From JAQXDR01 sp038138625 (GTDB lineage Bacteria > Pseudomonadota > Alphaproteobacteria > Rhodobacterales > Rhodobacteraceae), in assembly GCA_038138625.1 (NCBI GenBank), contig JAYQEA010000002.1:1-64000 (forward strand): a stretch of DNA of 64,000 nucleotides. Direction: 5' to 3'. Positions 8,341 to 17,204 of this stretch are shown here, one piece after another. Position 1 is the first letter of the stretch. Each line of letters starts with the position of its first letter. The translations under genes and the position numbers were made by a program. Below the pieces are notes generated by a model, which was not told the origin of the DNA, made no database searches, and saw only the letters and a list, made by a program, of their open reading frames with translations.

Positions 8341-9549
8341 ATGATCCTGACATCGACACAGGACCAGCCCAACTTACCGCGTTATTTTGAACGTGTCTTT
8401 CAACTTGCCCAAGCGCTCAAGCGTGGCCGTTTGGATCTGCGTTTGCCGGATGGCCGGGTCTTTCGCGCCGAAGGACGCGAGGCGGGGCCTGTGGCTGAGG
8501 TCAACGTGCATAACCCAGATACCTTTGCACGTCTGATCCGCGAAGGCGACTTGGGCTTTTCCGAAGCATATCTGGATGGGTGGTGGACAACGCCTGATCT
8601 TCAGTCCTTTATGGATTTGATCCATGATGACAATGATGAATTGTTTGACGGCTATCCCGGCATGAAACTTGTCCGCTGGTACGAGATGATGCGGTTCTGG
8701 TTGCAGTCTAATTCCAAGACACAAGCCCGAAAAAACATCAGTTATCATTACGATTTGGGCAATGATTTCTATAGCCTTTGGCTGGATGATACGATGACGT
8801 ATTCATCGGCCCTTTTTGAAACAGGTCAGGAAAGCCTCGAGAATGCCCAAACAGCAAAATACGCCTCTATCATAGACCAGATGGGGGCAAAGCCGGGCGA
8901 CCACCTGCTTGAAATCGGCTGTGGCTGGGGTGGCTTTGCAGAATATGCCGCCGGTCAGCGCGGGATAAAGGTGACTTGCCTGACGATAAGTCAGGAACAA
9001 TTCAACTTTGCCTGCGATCGGATCGAAAAAGCGGGTCTTTCGGACTTGGTAACATTCAAGCTGCAGGATTATCGCGATGAGCAAGGCCAGTATGACGGCA
9101 TCGCTTCGATAGAGATGTTTGAAGCCGTTGGTGAGAAATACTGGGGTACCTATTTTGAGACGGTGCGCAAATGTCTCAAACCCGGTGCCAATGCGACGTT
9201 ACAGATCATAACTGTGGATCACAAACGGTGGGAAATATATCGAAAAAGTGTTGATTTTATTCAAAAATATATTTTTCCAGGTGGGATGCTGCCCAGTGAT
9301 CCTGTGCTCCGTCAACAGGTGACAAAATCAGGACTGGATGTTGTGAAATCGATTGAATTTGGCGAAAGCTACAGCCAGACTTTGCGTCGGTGGTATGACG
9401 TCTTCAATGACAGGTGGGATGAGGCGCGGGCGCTTGGGTTTGATGACCGCTTTCGTTTGATGTGGAACTTTTATCTTACCTCTTGTGCTGCAACCTTTCA
9501 CTATGGCAACTGCGACGTGACACAGATTACGATCCAGCGCCCAGCATGA
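8341..9549 (+). CDS. cfa: cyclopropane-fatty-acid-phospholipid synthase family protein
   Basis: The product is 402 residues from the ATG at 8341, which has a GGGAGAG ribosome-binding site; an upstream TTG at 8299 is rejected. The N-terminal lipid-binding region includes DLGFSEAYLDGWW. The SAM-dependent methyltransferase core contains YHYDLGNDFYSLWLDDTMTY, the SAM loop LLEIGCGWGGFAEYAA, CLTISQEQFNFA, IEMFEAVGEKYW and YIFPGGMLPS. It methylenates unsaturated acyl chains in membrane phospholipids, or may introduce related modifications such as methyl-furan precursors in alphaproteobacteria. It lies directly behind the photolyase gene and is probably co-transcribed with it. Confidence 0.92.
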   Translation: MILTSTQDQPNLPRYFERVFQLAQALKRGRLDLRLPDGRVFRAEGREAGPVAEVNVHNPDTFARLIREGDLGFSEAYLDGWWTTPDLQSFMDLIHDDNDELFDGYPGMKLVRWYEMMRFWLQSNSKTQARKNISYHYDLGNDFYSLWLDDTMTYSSALFETGQESLENAQTAKYASIIDQMGAKPGDHLLEIGCGWGGFAEYAAGQRGIKVTCLTISQEQFNFACDRIEKAGLSDLVTFKLQDYRDEQGQYDGIASIEMFEAVGEKYWGTYFETVRKCLKPGANATLQIITVDHKRWEIYRKSVDFIQKYIFPGGMLPSDPVLRQQVTKSGLDVVKSIEFGESYSQTLRRWYDVFNDRWDEARALGFDDRFRLMWNFYLTSCAATFHYGNCDVTQITIQRPA

Positions 9550-9585
9550 CCAGGCGCTGGCGCGTCACCTCAGTTGGGACCGTCG

Positions 9586-10695
9586 ATGACACTTGTTTTT
9601 TTGTATGGAACGCTGCGTCATCCGCCGCTTTTGCGCGCGGTTGCGGGAAAAGATCTGCCGTCGCGCTCTGCAACATTGGCAGGACATACGGTGCGACATG
9701 CGGGCGATGCAGAGTATCCACAAATTTTTGTTGATCCAGACGCGCAGGCGACGGGCCGTTTGGTTGACGCAGATACCGAGGCTTTGGCGGCATTTGACTA
9801 TTACGAGGGTGCCTATGGCTATGCCCTGCGTCAGATTACGGTCGATACAGACAACGGCCCATTGGATGCACACGTCTATTGGCCGCCAGAGGGGACACCG
9901 CCAGGTGCCCCGTGGGACCTGAAAACTTGGGTTCTGACGTGGGCGGATATGACCGTTTCGGCTGTGCCTGACATCATGCGGCTGCGCGCCGATTGGACGG
10001 CAGAGCAATCCTGTGACATCAGACCCTATGCATTGGCACGGGGCTGGGCACGACAACTGGCAAAACATTGCGCACCAGCAACATTGCGTTATGACCCGGT
10101 TCCGGGTGACGTTCAGCTGTCCCACAAGGATGGTGGGTACATGGGGTTTTTTGGACTTCGCCGGATTGCTTTGGCGCATCGTCAATTCGATGGAGCAATG
10201 TCACAGCAATTGCATCGCGAAGTTTTTATGGGCTTCGACGTGGCATTGGTACTGCCCTACGATCCTGTCTTGGATCAGGTGTTGCTGGTAGAACAACTGC
10301 GTTTTGGTCCTCTTGTACGAGGCGACGCGCGGCCTTGGGTTTTGGAACCCATAGCTGGTTTGATCGATGCTGGAGAGAACCCCGAGGTCACGGCCCTTCG
10401 TGAAACCCGCGAAGAGGCCAATCTGAATATCGACAGGCTCGTGCCAATAAACCAAAGTTATCCTTCGCCCGGATACACGACTGAATATTTCCATTCGTTT
10501 GTGGGCATTGCAAATCTTGCTGACCGTCAAATAAAGCTTGGCGGGTTGGCAGAAGAATCTGAGGACATAAGAAGCCACGTCATGCCCCGATCAAAGGCTT
10601 TACAACTTGCGGACAGCGGAGAGATTACCGCCATGCCTCTGGTGATGATGCTTTACTGGCTGGAACGGCATTACTCGGCCCTTCGGCGTGCTTGA
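9586..10695 (+). CDS. fusion of gamma-glutamylcyclotransferase-like and Nudix hydrolase domains
   Basis: The product is 369 residues from the ATG at 9586. Residues 1 to about 120 form a GGCT/AIG2-like domain (VFLYGTLRHPPLLRAVAG, then LAAFDYYEGAYGY with the catalytic-type glutamate region). Residues about 190-369 are an ADP-ribose-pyrophosphatase-type Nudix domain. Its Nudix box runs from GLIDAG through E to RETREEANL at about residues 255-277, with N in place of the usual G near the end, and it has a FHSFVGIA stretch. The likely activities are gamma-glutamyl or similar amine-acyl cyclisation and hydrolysis of ADP-ribose or related nucleotide sugars. The middle linker (about 120-190) has no recognised domain. 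Similar fusions occur in other Rhodobacteraceae as far as I recall. Confidence 0.82.
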   Translation: MTLVFLYGTLRHPPLLRAVAGKDLPSRSATLAGHTVRHAGDAEYPQIFVDPDAQATGRLVDADTEALAAFDYYEGAYGYALRQITVDTDNGPLDAHVYWPPEGTPPGAPWDLKTWVLTWADMTVSAVPDIMRLRADWTAEQSCDIRPYALARGWARQLAKHCAPATLRYDPVPGDVQLSHKDGGYMGFFGLRRIALAHRQFDGAMSQQLHREVFMGFDVALVLPYDPVLDQVLLVEQLRFGPLVRGDARPWVLEPIAGLIDAGENPEVTALRETREEANLNIDRLVPINQSYPSPGYTTEYFHSFVGIANLADRQIKLGGLAEESEDIRSHVMPRSKALQLADSGEITAMPLVMMLYWLERHYSALRRA

Positions 10696-10749
10696 ATACA
10701 ACTGCGCAGAAGCCTAAACCCTGTGGCAGCACACTACGAGGAGAGCGCC

Positions 10750-11787
10750 ATGCGCATTGCAGCGGATCTGGAACAGGCCATTGGAAATACACCTTTGATC
10801 AAGCTGCGCAAGGCAAGCGAGATCACAGGGTGTACGATCCTTGGCAAAGCAGAGTTTATGAACCCCGGCCAATCGGTCAAGGATCGCGCGGCTCTCTTTA
10901 TTATCAAGGATGCAATCGCGCGCGGGCATCTGCGTCCGGGGGGCACTATTGTGGAAGGCACGGCTGGAAATACCGGCATCGGCTTGGCACTTGTGGGGGC
11001 GTCCATGGGGTTTCGGACGGTTATCGTTATGCCCGAGACACAGAGCCAAGAGAAAAAAGACATGCTGCGTCTTGCAGGTGCTGAGTTGGTGTTGGTTCCA
11101 GCAGCGCCCTACAAGAACCCCAACAACTATGTCCGCTATTCCGGCCGGCTGGCCGAAGAGCTTGCGAAAACCGAACCGAATGGCGCGATTTGGGCCAATC
11201 AATTCGACAATGTGGCCAACCGGCAGGCACATATTGAAACCACGGGCCCCGAAATCTGGACCCAGACAGATGGAAAAGTCGATGGGTTTATCTGTGCGGT
11301 TGGCTCTGGCGGTACAGCAGCGGGTGTCGCGGCGGCGCTACAGCCTTTGGGTGTTACCTGCGGGATCAGCGATCCAATGGGATCGGGCGTTTATGGTTTG
11401 ATGACGACCGGTGTCGGCAACCCTCAGGGCGGATCCATATCCGAGGGCATTGGGCAGGGGCGAATTACGGCCAATCTTGAAGGATACAAGCCCGATTTCT
11501 TGTGCCAAGTTACAGACGAAGAGGCCTTGCCAATCGTTTTTGATCTTTTGGCCGAAGAAGGCCTTTGCATGGGGGGATCGACCGGGATCAATATTGGTGG
11601 GGCGATCAAATTGGCGCAGCATATGGGACCGGGGCATACAATTGTCACGATCCTGTGCGACTATGGCACACGGTACCAATCCAAACTCTTCAATCCTGAA
11701 TTTTTGCGGAGCAAGGGCCTGCCGGTTCCTGCATGGCTTGAGGCCGGTCCGGGTGGACTGCCCGACGTCGGCCAAGAAATCGCATGA
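10750..11787 (+). CDS. cysK: cysteine synthase A (O-acetylserine sulfhydrylase)
   Basis: A 345-residue fold-type II PLP enzyme. The cofactor lysine lies in NPGQSVKDRAA (about residue 46). The substrate/PLP-phosphate loop is GTAGNTGIGLALVG, the glycine-rich loop is VGSGGTAAGVAAAL, and the C-terminal serine pocket is GGSTGINIGGA. It makes L-cysteine from O-acetylserine and sulfide. The ATG at 10750 is chosen because GAGGAGAG precedes it; a GTG nine codons earlier lacks this. The gene overlaps the next one by four bases (ATGA), so it heads a likely operon with the mechanosensitive-channel and AlaX-like genes. A cystathionine-synthase-like role is less likely but cannot be excluded. Confidence 0.92.
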   Translation: MRIAADLEQAIGNTPLIKLRKASEITGCTILGKAEFMNPGQSVKDRAALFIIKDAIARGHLRPGGTIVEGTAGNTGIGLALVGASMGFRTVIVMPETQSQEKKDMLRLAGAELVLVPAAPYKNPNNYVRYSGRLAEELAKTEPNGAIWANQFDNVANRQAHIETTGPEIWTQTDGKVDGFICAVGSGGTAAGVAAALQPLGVTCGISDPMGSGVYGLMTTGVGNPQGGSISEGIGQGRITANLEGYKPDFLCQVTDEEALPIVFDLLAEEGLCMGGSTGINIGGAIKLAQHMGPGHTIVTILCDYGTRYQSKLFNPEFLRSKGLPVPAWLEAGPGGLPDVGQEIA

Positions 11788-14033
11788 CCCGGTGGCTTGT
11801 TGCCTGTGCGCTGACACTCTGGCTTGCGACCGGGGCCTTTGCCCAAGACAGCGGTTCGGATGCTGCATGGGAGGCGCTTGCCCTTCAGACAGAGGCCGCG
11901 CTTGCGTCTGATGAGTCGTCCGATCGTGCTTTGCAAGATCTTCGTCGCAGGGTTGCCGCAGCGCGGTCTGGGTTTGCATCCGCAAAAGAGCAGAATGCCG
12001 AGCGCATTGTCACCCTTGAGGCGCAGTTGATTGCGCTGGGCCCTGTGCTTGAAGGTGAACCCCCGGAATTATCTGCGCAACGTGCTGATCTGACTGCGCA
12101 GTTGGCACTGCTTCAGGCGCCTGTTCGACAGGCCGAGGCCGCATATCGTCGCGCTGACGGGCTTATTACCGAGATTGATCAGACGTTACGCGGTCGTCAC
12201 ACCGCAGAAGTGTTGCGTTTGGGGCCCTCTCCGTTGCAGCTTCAGATGTGGTCTTCCGCGGTGTCCAAACTCACACGGTCATGGACCAGCCTCTTGGGTG
12301 AAATCACCGACGGATGGAACAGCGCAGCCACCCGCGCCGCGTTACGCGCAAACCTGCCGGTGATTTTAGGGTATCTGATCTTGGCACTGATACTGGCGTT
12401 CCGGGCGCAAACTTGGGTGACACGGGCCGTCACCTTTGCACGTGCGGAAATAGGAACGGGGAGCGGCTTTTGGTCATTGCTCGATAGTCTTGCGCGGATC
12501 GCTTTGCCGTTGGGCGCTCTCTATGCGGTTGTGGCTGCTGTCGAAGCGATGGGACTGCATGGATTGCGCGGCGCATTGATTTTGCAAGCTCTGCCGGGCT
12601 GGGGTACGATCATTGTCCTTGCAACGTGGTTGGCTGCACAGCTGGTCGACGGGCGTGGTGATGTCTTCATGCCAAAAGGCGCGCAGGGCGTGGCGCTGGT
12701 GTTGGCGGCCAGCCTTGTCGGTCATGCAGCCTTGGTTCAACTGGCTGCCTACGAGCGTTATTCCGAGGCCGAGAGGGTCGTGTTGGAGTTTCCGGTTGTG
12801 GTTGCTGCCTCGCTGGCTTTGATCATCATGGCCAGTTTGTTGAAACAGGCTAAGGTCTCTGACGACATCCTGTCGCAATCCATTTTGCAGTTTATAGGGC
12901 GTGGCTGTTTGATCGTTGGGATAGCGGTCGTCGTTATTGGTGCGGTAGGCTTCATGAATGGTGCATCCGCCCTGATACGGTCGACCTCGCAAACGCTGAT
13001 GGTTGGGGCAGGTGTCATCGTTGCGCAAAGCCTGTTCACGGGCCTTTACCAGATGATCAGTGGGCGCAGCGGCGAAAATAGTCTTATTCCAATCATCGGC
13101 GGACTGATCCTCAGTCTGTTGTCTTTACCGCTTCTGGCACTTGTCTGGGGTGTTCGCGAAACAGATTTGATCGAGCTGTGGACCCAATTTTTCGAGGGCA
13201 CAACACTGGGAGGCGTGCGCCTTTCACCAGGTACGCTTATGGCCTTTGCGCTGGTCTTTGCAGCTGGCTATGCCGTTACGCGCCTTGTTCAGAGTGTATT
13301 GAAAAATCGCGTCCTGCCTCGTACCAGTTTGGATGCGGGCGCGCAGACGGCTGTGTCGTCCGGTGCGGGCTATATCGGCTTTGTGATTGCAGCGGGTTTT
13401 GCGTTTGCGGCCGGGGGTGTGGATTTATCCAGTCTTGCCATTGTTGCAGGTGCCTTGTCGGTCGGCATCGGGTTTGGTTTGCAAAATATCGTGTCAAATT
13501 TTGTGTCTGGGATCATTTTGTTGGTGGAGCGCCCGATATCGGTGGGGGACTGGATCGAAGTGGGCGGTATTCACGGGACCGTTCGCGACATTTCCGTCAG
13601 ATCGACACGGATTGAAACCTTTGATCGATCCGATGTTATATTGCCGAATGGTGATCTGATCTCGGGAAAGGTCACGAATTACACCAAAGGCAACGTTTTG
13701 GGACGGGTTATGGTACCCGTCGGCGTAAGCTACGACTCTGATCCCCTCGAAGTCAGGCGGATTTTGCTGTCTATCGCGCGCGAACATGACATGGTGTTGA
13801 TGAACCCCGAACCCGCGGTTGATTTCCTTGGTTTTGGTGATAATTCAATGGATTTCCGCATCCGGGCCGTGTTGCGCGATGTGAACTATGTCCTCACGGT
13901 CCGCAATGACATGAACTATGCGATTGCCGAGCGTTTCCGTGATGAAGGTATTGAAATTCCATTCCCGCAGCGCGACCTGCATCTTCGCACCGGTCTCGAA
14001 GTACTTAAGCCAGCAATCAAGGATCCATCATGA
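11784..14033 (+). CDS. DUF3772-containing MscS-family mechanosensitive channel
   Basis: The product is 749 residues. A signal peptide (residues 1-20, ending AFAQ) is followed by a periplasmic coiled-coil DUF3772-type region (about 20-170, rich in A/E/Q/R). Then come around ten hydrophobic segments from about 190 to 560. The MscS core has the pore-lining helix and beta domain GIGFGLQNIVSNFVSGIILLVERPISVGD (split here at residues about 555-583), then DISVRSTRIETFDRSDVILPNGDLIS. The C-terminal vestibule domain ends in EIPFPQRDLHLR. Large members like this relieve osmotic down-shock. The gene overlaps cysK and the following AlaX-like gene by four bases each. Confidence 0.9.
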   Translation: MTRWLVACALTLWLATGAFAQDSGSDAAWEALALQTEAALASDESSDRALQDLRRRVAAARSGFASAKEQNAERIVTLEAQLIALGPVLEGEPPELSAQRADLTAQLALLQAPVRQAEAAYRRADGLITEIDQTLRGRHTAEVLRLGPSPLQLQMWSSAVSKLTRSWTSLLGEITDGWNSAATRAALRANLPVILGYLILALILAFRAQTWVTRAVTFARAEIGTGSGFWSLLDSLARIALPLGALYAVVAAVEAMGLHGLRGALILQALPGWGTIIVLATWLAAQLVDGRGDVFMPKGAQGVALVLAASLVGHAALVQLAAYERYSEAERVVLEFPVVVAASLALIIMASLLKQAKVSDDILSQSILQFIGRGCLIVGIAVVVIGAVGFMNGASALIRSTSQTLMVGAGVIVAQSLFTGLYQMISGRSGENSLIPIIGGLILSLLSLPLLALVWGVRETDLIELWTQFFEGTTLGGVRLSPGTLMAFALVFAAGYAVTRLVQSVLKNRVLPRTSLDAGAQTAVSSGAGYIGFVIAAGFAFAAGGVDLSSLAIVAGALSVGIGFGLQNIVSNFVSGIILLVERPISVGDWIEVGGIHGTVRDISVRSTRIETFDRSDVILPNGDLISGKVTNYTKGNVLGRVMVPVGVSYDSDPLEVRRILLSIAREHDMVLMNPEPAVDFLGFGDNSMDFRIRAVLRDVNYVLTVRNDMNYAIAERFRDEGIEIPFPQRDLHLRTGLEVLKPAIKDPS

Positions 14034-14752
14034 CCGAACTGTTATTTCGTCAAGACAGCTATTTGCGCGAGGCGCCCGCCCGCGTTGTTTCGCATACTGC
14101 CGAGGGCGGTATTGTGTTGGATCAAAGCCTTTTCTACCCAACCGGTGGCGGGCAACCTGGTGATGCCGGCACCTTGGAATGGGATGATCAAAGCCTGTCG
14201 ATTGCCACCGCGGTCAAGGCCGATGAGAACAATGTCGCTGTGATTGCCGCCGAACCACAGGCATTACCCCCGGTCGGAACCGAGGTCTTGCAGCGGCTGG
14301 AGTGGCCCCGCAGATACAACCACATGCGCATGCACACAGCGTTGCATCTGTTATCAGTGGTTCTTCCTTTGCCAGTGACCGGCGGCGCGTTATCCGCAGA
14401 TCGAGGACGTTTGGACTTTGCCATGCCAGAGCCGCCCTCTGACAGGGATGCCGTGGAACAACATCTGAATACCTTGGTCGAATTGGATTTGCCCGTCACC
14501 GAAGATTGGATCACATCAGACGAGTTAGATGACAATCCTGAACTGATAAAAACGCTTTCGGTGCGTCCACCGCGTGGTGCGGGTCATGTGCGTTTAATAC
14601 GGATCGGGCAGGGGGACACGCAGGTCGATTTGCAGCCTTGTGGCGGCACCCACGTATCGCGGACCTCTGAAATTGGGCCACTACGGCTTGGTAAGATAGA
14701 GAAAAAGGGAAAGCAGAACCGTCGTGTAAAGCTACATTTTGCTGAAGGTTAA
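14030..14752 (+). CDS. AlaX-type alanyl-tRNA editing protein
   Basis: The product is 240 residues and corresponds to the free-standing editing domain of alanyl-tRNA synthetase. The N-terminal part has the tRNA-synthetase 'FYPTGGGQPGD' motif. The zinc site is formed by H98, H102 (in HMRMHTALHLL) and by C204 and H208 in CGGTHV. It hydrolyses Ser-tRNA(Ala) or Gly-tRNA(Ala) made by mistake. It overlaps the mechanosensitive-channel gene by four bases and is the last gene of the cysK operon; cysteine/serine metabolism and tRNA editing are thus genetically linked here. Confidence 0.92.
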   Translation: MTELLFRQDSYLREAPARVVSHTAEGGIVLDQSLFYPTGGGQPGDAGTLEWDDQSLSIATAVKADENNVAVIAAEPQALPPVGTEVLQRLEWPRRYNHMRMHTALHLLSVVLPLPVTGGALSADRGRLDFAMPEPPSDRDAVEQHLNTLVELDLPVTEDWITSDELDDNPELIKTLSVRPPRGAGHVRLIRIGQGDTQVDLQPCGGTHVSRTSEIGPLRLGKIEKKGKQNRRVKLHFAEG

Positions 14753-14875
14753 GGTGTTAATTTCATGCGGTATACCATTGTATCCCCCTAAAGCATTGAA
14801 AGTATTGCTTAATTGACATTGGCGTCAAAGCCTGCCACAGGATGACAAGCGTTCCGTTCGACCTAGATTCCTATT

Positions 14876-16180
14876 ATGACCCAGATCAACGATCATCCGC
14901 TGCGTTACCGGCTCGCCAATGAACTGCACGCGCGGCCTTTTCCGTCTTTGCAGGCGCCTTGTCGTGCGGTGTATCTTGCGCTTGCGCCGCTGCATTCGGG
15001 CGCGGACCGTGACCGTGATGCCGAACGGTCCCATCTGATCGCACTGCTAGACCGGCACGGGGCCCCACATCCGCAGCCGGGCGCTACGCATTACACAGGT
15101 CAGATTGGACGTCACAAACTGAAGTGGGAAAGTCATACGGAATTCGTGACGTATACCGTCTTTCTCGAAGGTTTGAGCGAGCGGCCGTTTGATCCTGATG
15201 ACACAGAGGCTCTGCCCGAGGACTGGCTCGCAACGGCCCCTGGACATCGGATTACCTCTGCTTTGATACGTGTCGAGTCGCGTGACGCTGATGCCAGCCG
15301 CAGCCGTGCTCCGGTTGCAAAGGTTTTGTCAGAATGGTTTTTGCCTGAAAGCCTTGCTGTGGCGCGGGTTCTGGACGGAGACGCGCTGATTGCCGGTGAC
15401 TTTCACATTGATCCCATGGGGCATATGCGCTTTGCGGTCTTTGCCAAGCCAAGCGTGGGTGCCAGCCGGATTGGTCGTATTGTTCAACGTCTGTGTGAGA
15501 TTGAAACCTATAAAACCATGTCGATGCTGGGGTTTGCTCATGTGCGCGAAACGGGCGCAGATTTGAGTCGGATTGAGCAGGCTTTGACAGAATTAATCGG
15601 GGGGATGACCCGCGAAGGAGCCGCAGAAGAAAATCAGCTACAGGATTTGCTGACGCTCGCTGCAGAGCTTGAATCCCTTCAGGCCAAAGGATCTTTCCGG
15701 TTCGGAGCGACGCGCGCCTATGCGGCTTTGGTTGGCCAGCGTATCGAAGTGTTGCGCGAGGCACGGTATGAGGGTCGGCAGACCTTTGATGAATTTATGA
15801 TGCGCAGATTTGACCCTGCGATGCGTACTGTCACCGCCCATGAACATCGGCTTGAAGGTCTGGCTGCCAGAGCCATGCGCGCTGGTGAACTGCTGCGTAC
15901 ACGGGTTGAGGTGAACCGGTCTGCTCAGAATCAGACGATTTTGGAAAGCATGGACCGGCGCGCGGACTTTCAGCTGCGTCTACAGGAAACGGTTGAAAGC
16001 CTCTCTGTGGTGGCCATCAGCTACTATGCGGTTTCACTTGGCGGATATCTTCTGGCCCCCTTGGTGGGTCAATTCGGACTGTCAAAGGCCGTCTTGACCG
16101 CGCTTATCACACCGCCGGTGATTGCAGCGGTGTGGTTCATGGCGCGAAGGATCCGCAAATCAATGATCAAACGGTCCTAG
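14876..16180 (+). CDS. DUF3422 family membrane-anchored protein
   Basis: The product is 434 residues and is typical of the DUF3422 family. It begins with HPLRYRLANELHARPFP, has an acidic middle part with ETYKTMSMLGFAHVRE, and long helical stretches (residues about 225-375) likely to form coiled coils. Two transmembrane segments lie near the C-terminus (about 378-398 and 403-425), followed by a basic tail RRIRKSMIKRS. The family is widespread in alphaproteobacteria and has no established function. It is monocistronic; the 123-bp upstream gap holds its promoter. Confidence 0.88.
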   Translation: MTQINDHPLRYRLANELHARPFPSLQAPCRAVYLALAPLHSGADRDRDAERSHLIALLDRHGAPHPQPGATHYTGQIGRHKLKWESHTEFVTYTVFLEGLSERPFDPDDTEALPEDWLATAPGHRITSALIRVESRDADASRSRAPVAKVLSEWFLPESLAVARVLDGDALIAGDFHIDPMGHMRFAVFAKPSVGASRIGRIVQRLCEIETYKTMSMLGFAHVRETGADLSRIEQALTELIGGMTREGAAEENQLQDLLTLAAELESLQAKGSFRFGATRAYAALVGQRIEVLREARYEGRQTFDEFMMRRFDPAMRTVTAHEHRLEGLAARAMRAGELLRTRVEVNRSAQNQTILESMDRRADFQLRLQETVESLSVVAISYYAVSLGGYLLAPLVGQFGLSKAVLTALITPPVIAAVWFMARRIRKSMIKRS

Positions 16181-16193
16181 GGGCCGTGGGAAA

Positions 16194-17204
16194 TCACCGT
16201 CCTCTCTGACGCGGGTCTAATGCATCACGCAGTCCGTCGCCGAGATAGTTCACGCTCAGAACGGTTAAAGAGATAGCCAATCCCGGCAGCAAAACGCGCT
16301 CGGGAAACTGTTCCATTCGGGATACGGCATCGGCCAACATCTTTCCCCAAGTGGGAAAGTCGGAAGGAAATCCGACGCCCAAAAAGCTAAGGGCGCTTTC
16401 GGTGATAATTGCTGTAGCAAGGCCCAAGGTAGCAGACACCATGATCGGGGACAAAACATTGGGCAGCAGATGTCGTGTGATGATTTTGCGCGATGAGGTC
16501 CCGATAGAACGTGCAGCAAGGATGAACTCGCGCTCTTTCAACGCAAGGATATCGCCGCGCACAATACGGGCAGTGGGCATCCAGCTGGTGATGCCGATGA
16601 TGGCCACGATCAGGACAAACATCTCACCGACGGGACCGATTGTGATCTGCCAGTCGATCCCCAATGCTGCGAATGGCTCTGCTTTACTGACGCGAAATTG
16701 ACCTCGAAACAGCGTTACAGCGACCAGAACGATCGGCAGGATGGGCAAGGACAAAAACAGGTCTGTCAAGCGCATCAGCGGCCCGTCAAGGCGTTTGAAA
16801 TAGCCCGCCAAAACACCAACAGTGGTTCCAATTAAAAGCGTCAGGACCATTGCAGCCCAGCCTACAGCCATGGACGCCCGCCCGCCTGATAGCAGTTGGG
16901 CCAACAAATCCCGGCCCAGATTGTCAGTGCCCAACGGATGCGCCCAAGAGGTCTTGGCCCATTCGTCCCAAAGTGATGTGTAGATTGGGCGGATATCACG
17001 TGCGCGAATATTGATATTGGTCGGGTCCAGTGTCCAGATATAGGGGCCAACCAAAACAGCGAGGGTGATAGAAATCAGCACGAACGCTCCGGCCATCGCC
17101 CCTTTGTGCTGGCGAAATTGCAACCAGATATCCTGTGCCTGACTGCGAGACGGGGCAGATGGACCGGCGTCCTGCAATGCTTGGATAGGGGTGGGGTCAG
17201 TCAT
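16194..17204 (-). CDS. peptide-type ABC transporter permease (DppC/OppC family)
   Basis: The product is 336 residues from ATG 17204, which overlaps the end of the upstream permease gene by eight bases. It has a cytoplasmic N-terminus, a first transmembrane segment at about 38-58, a periplasmic loop containing HPLGTDNLGRDLLAQLLSGGRAS (family signature, residues about 90-112), then five more membrane segments. The EAA loop is REFILAARSIGTSSRKIITRHLLPN. The C-terminal signature is FLGVGFPSDFPTWGKML. It forms the membrane channel with the OppB-like partner. A longer GTG/ATG start nine codons upstream is possible. Confidence 0.92.
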   Translation of the reverse strand: MTDPTPIQALQDAGPSAPSRSQAQDIWLQFRQHKGAMAGAFVLISITLAVLVGPYIWTLDPTNINIRARDIRPIYTSLWDEWAKTSWAHPLGTDNLGRDLLAQLLSGGRASMAVGWAAMVLTLLIGTTVGVLAGYFKRLDGPLMRLTDLFLSLPILPIVLVAVTLFRGQFRVSKAEPFAALGIDWQITIGPVGEMFVLIVAIIGITSWMPTARIVRGDILALKEREFILAARSIGTSSRKIITRHLLPNVLSPIMVSATLGLATAIITESALSFLGVGFPSDFPTWGKMLADAVSRMEQFPERVLLPGLAISLTVLSVNYLGDGLRDALDPRQRGR

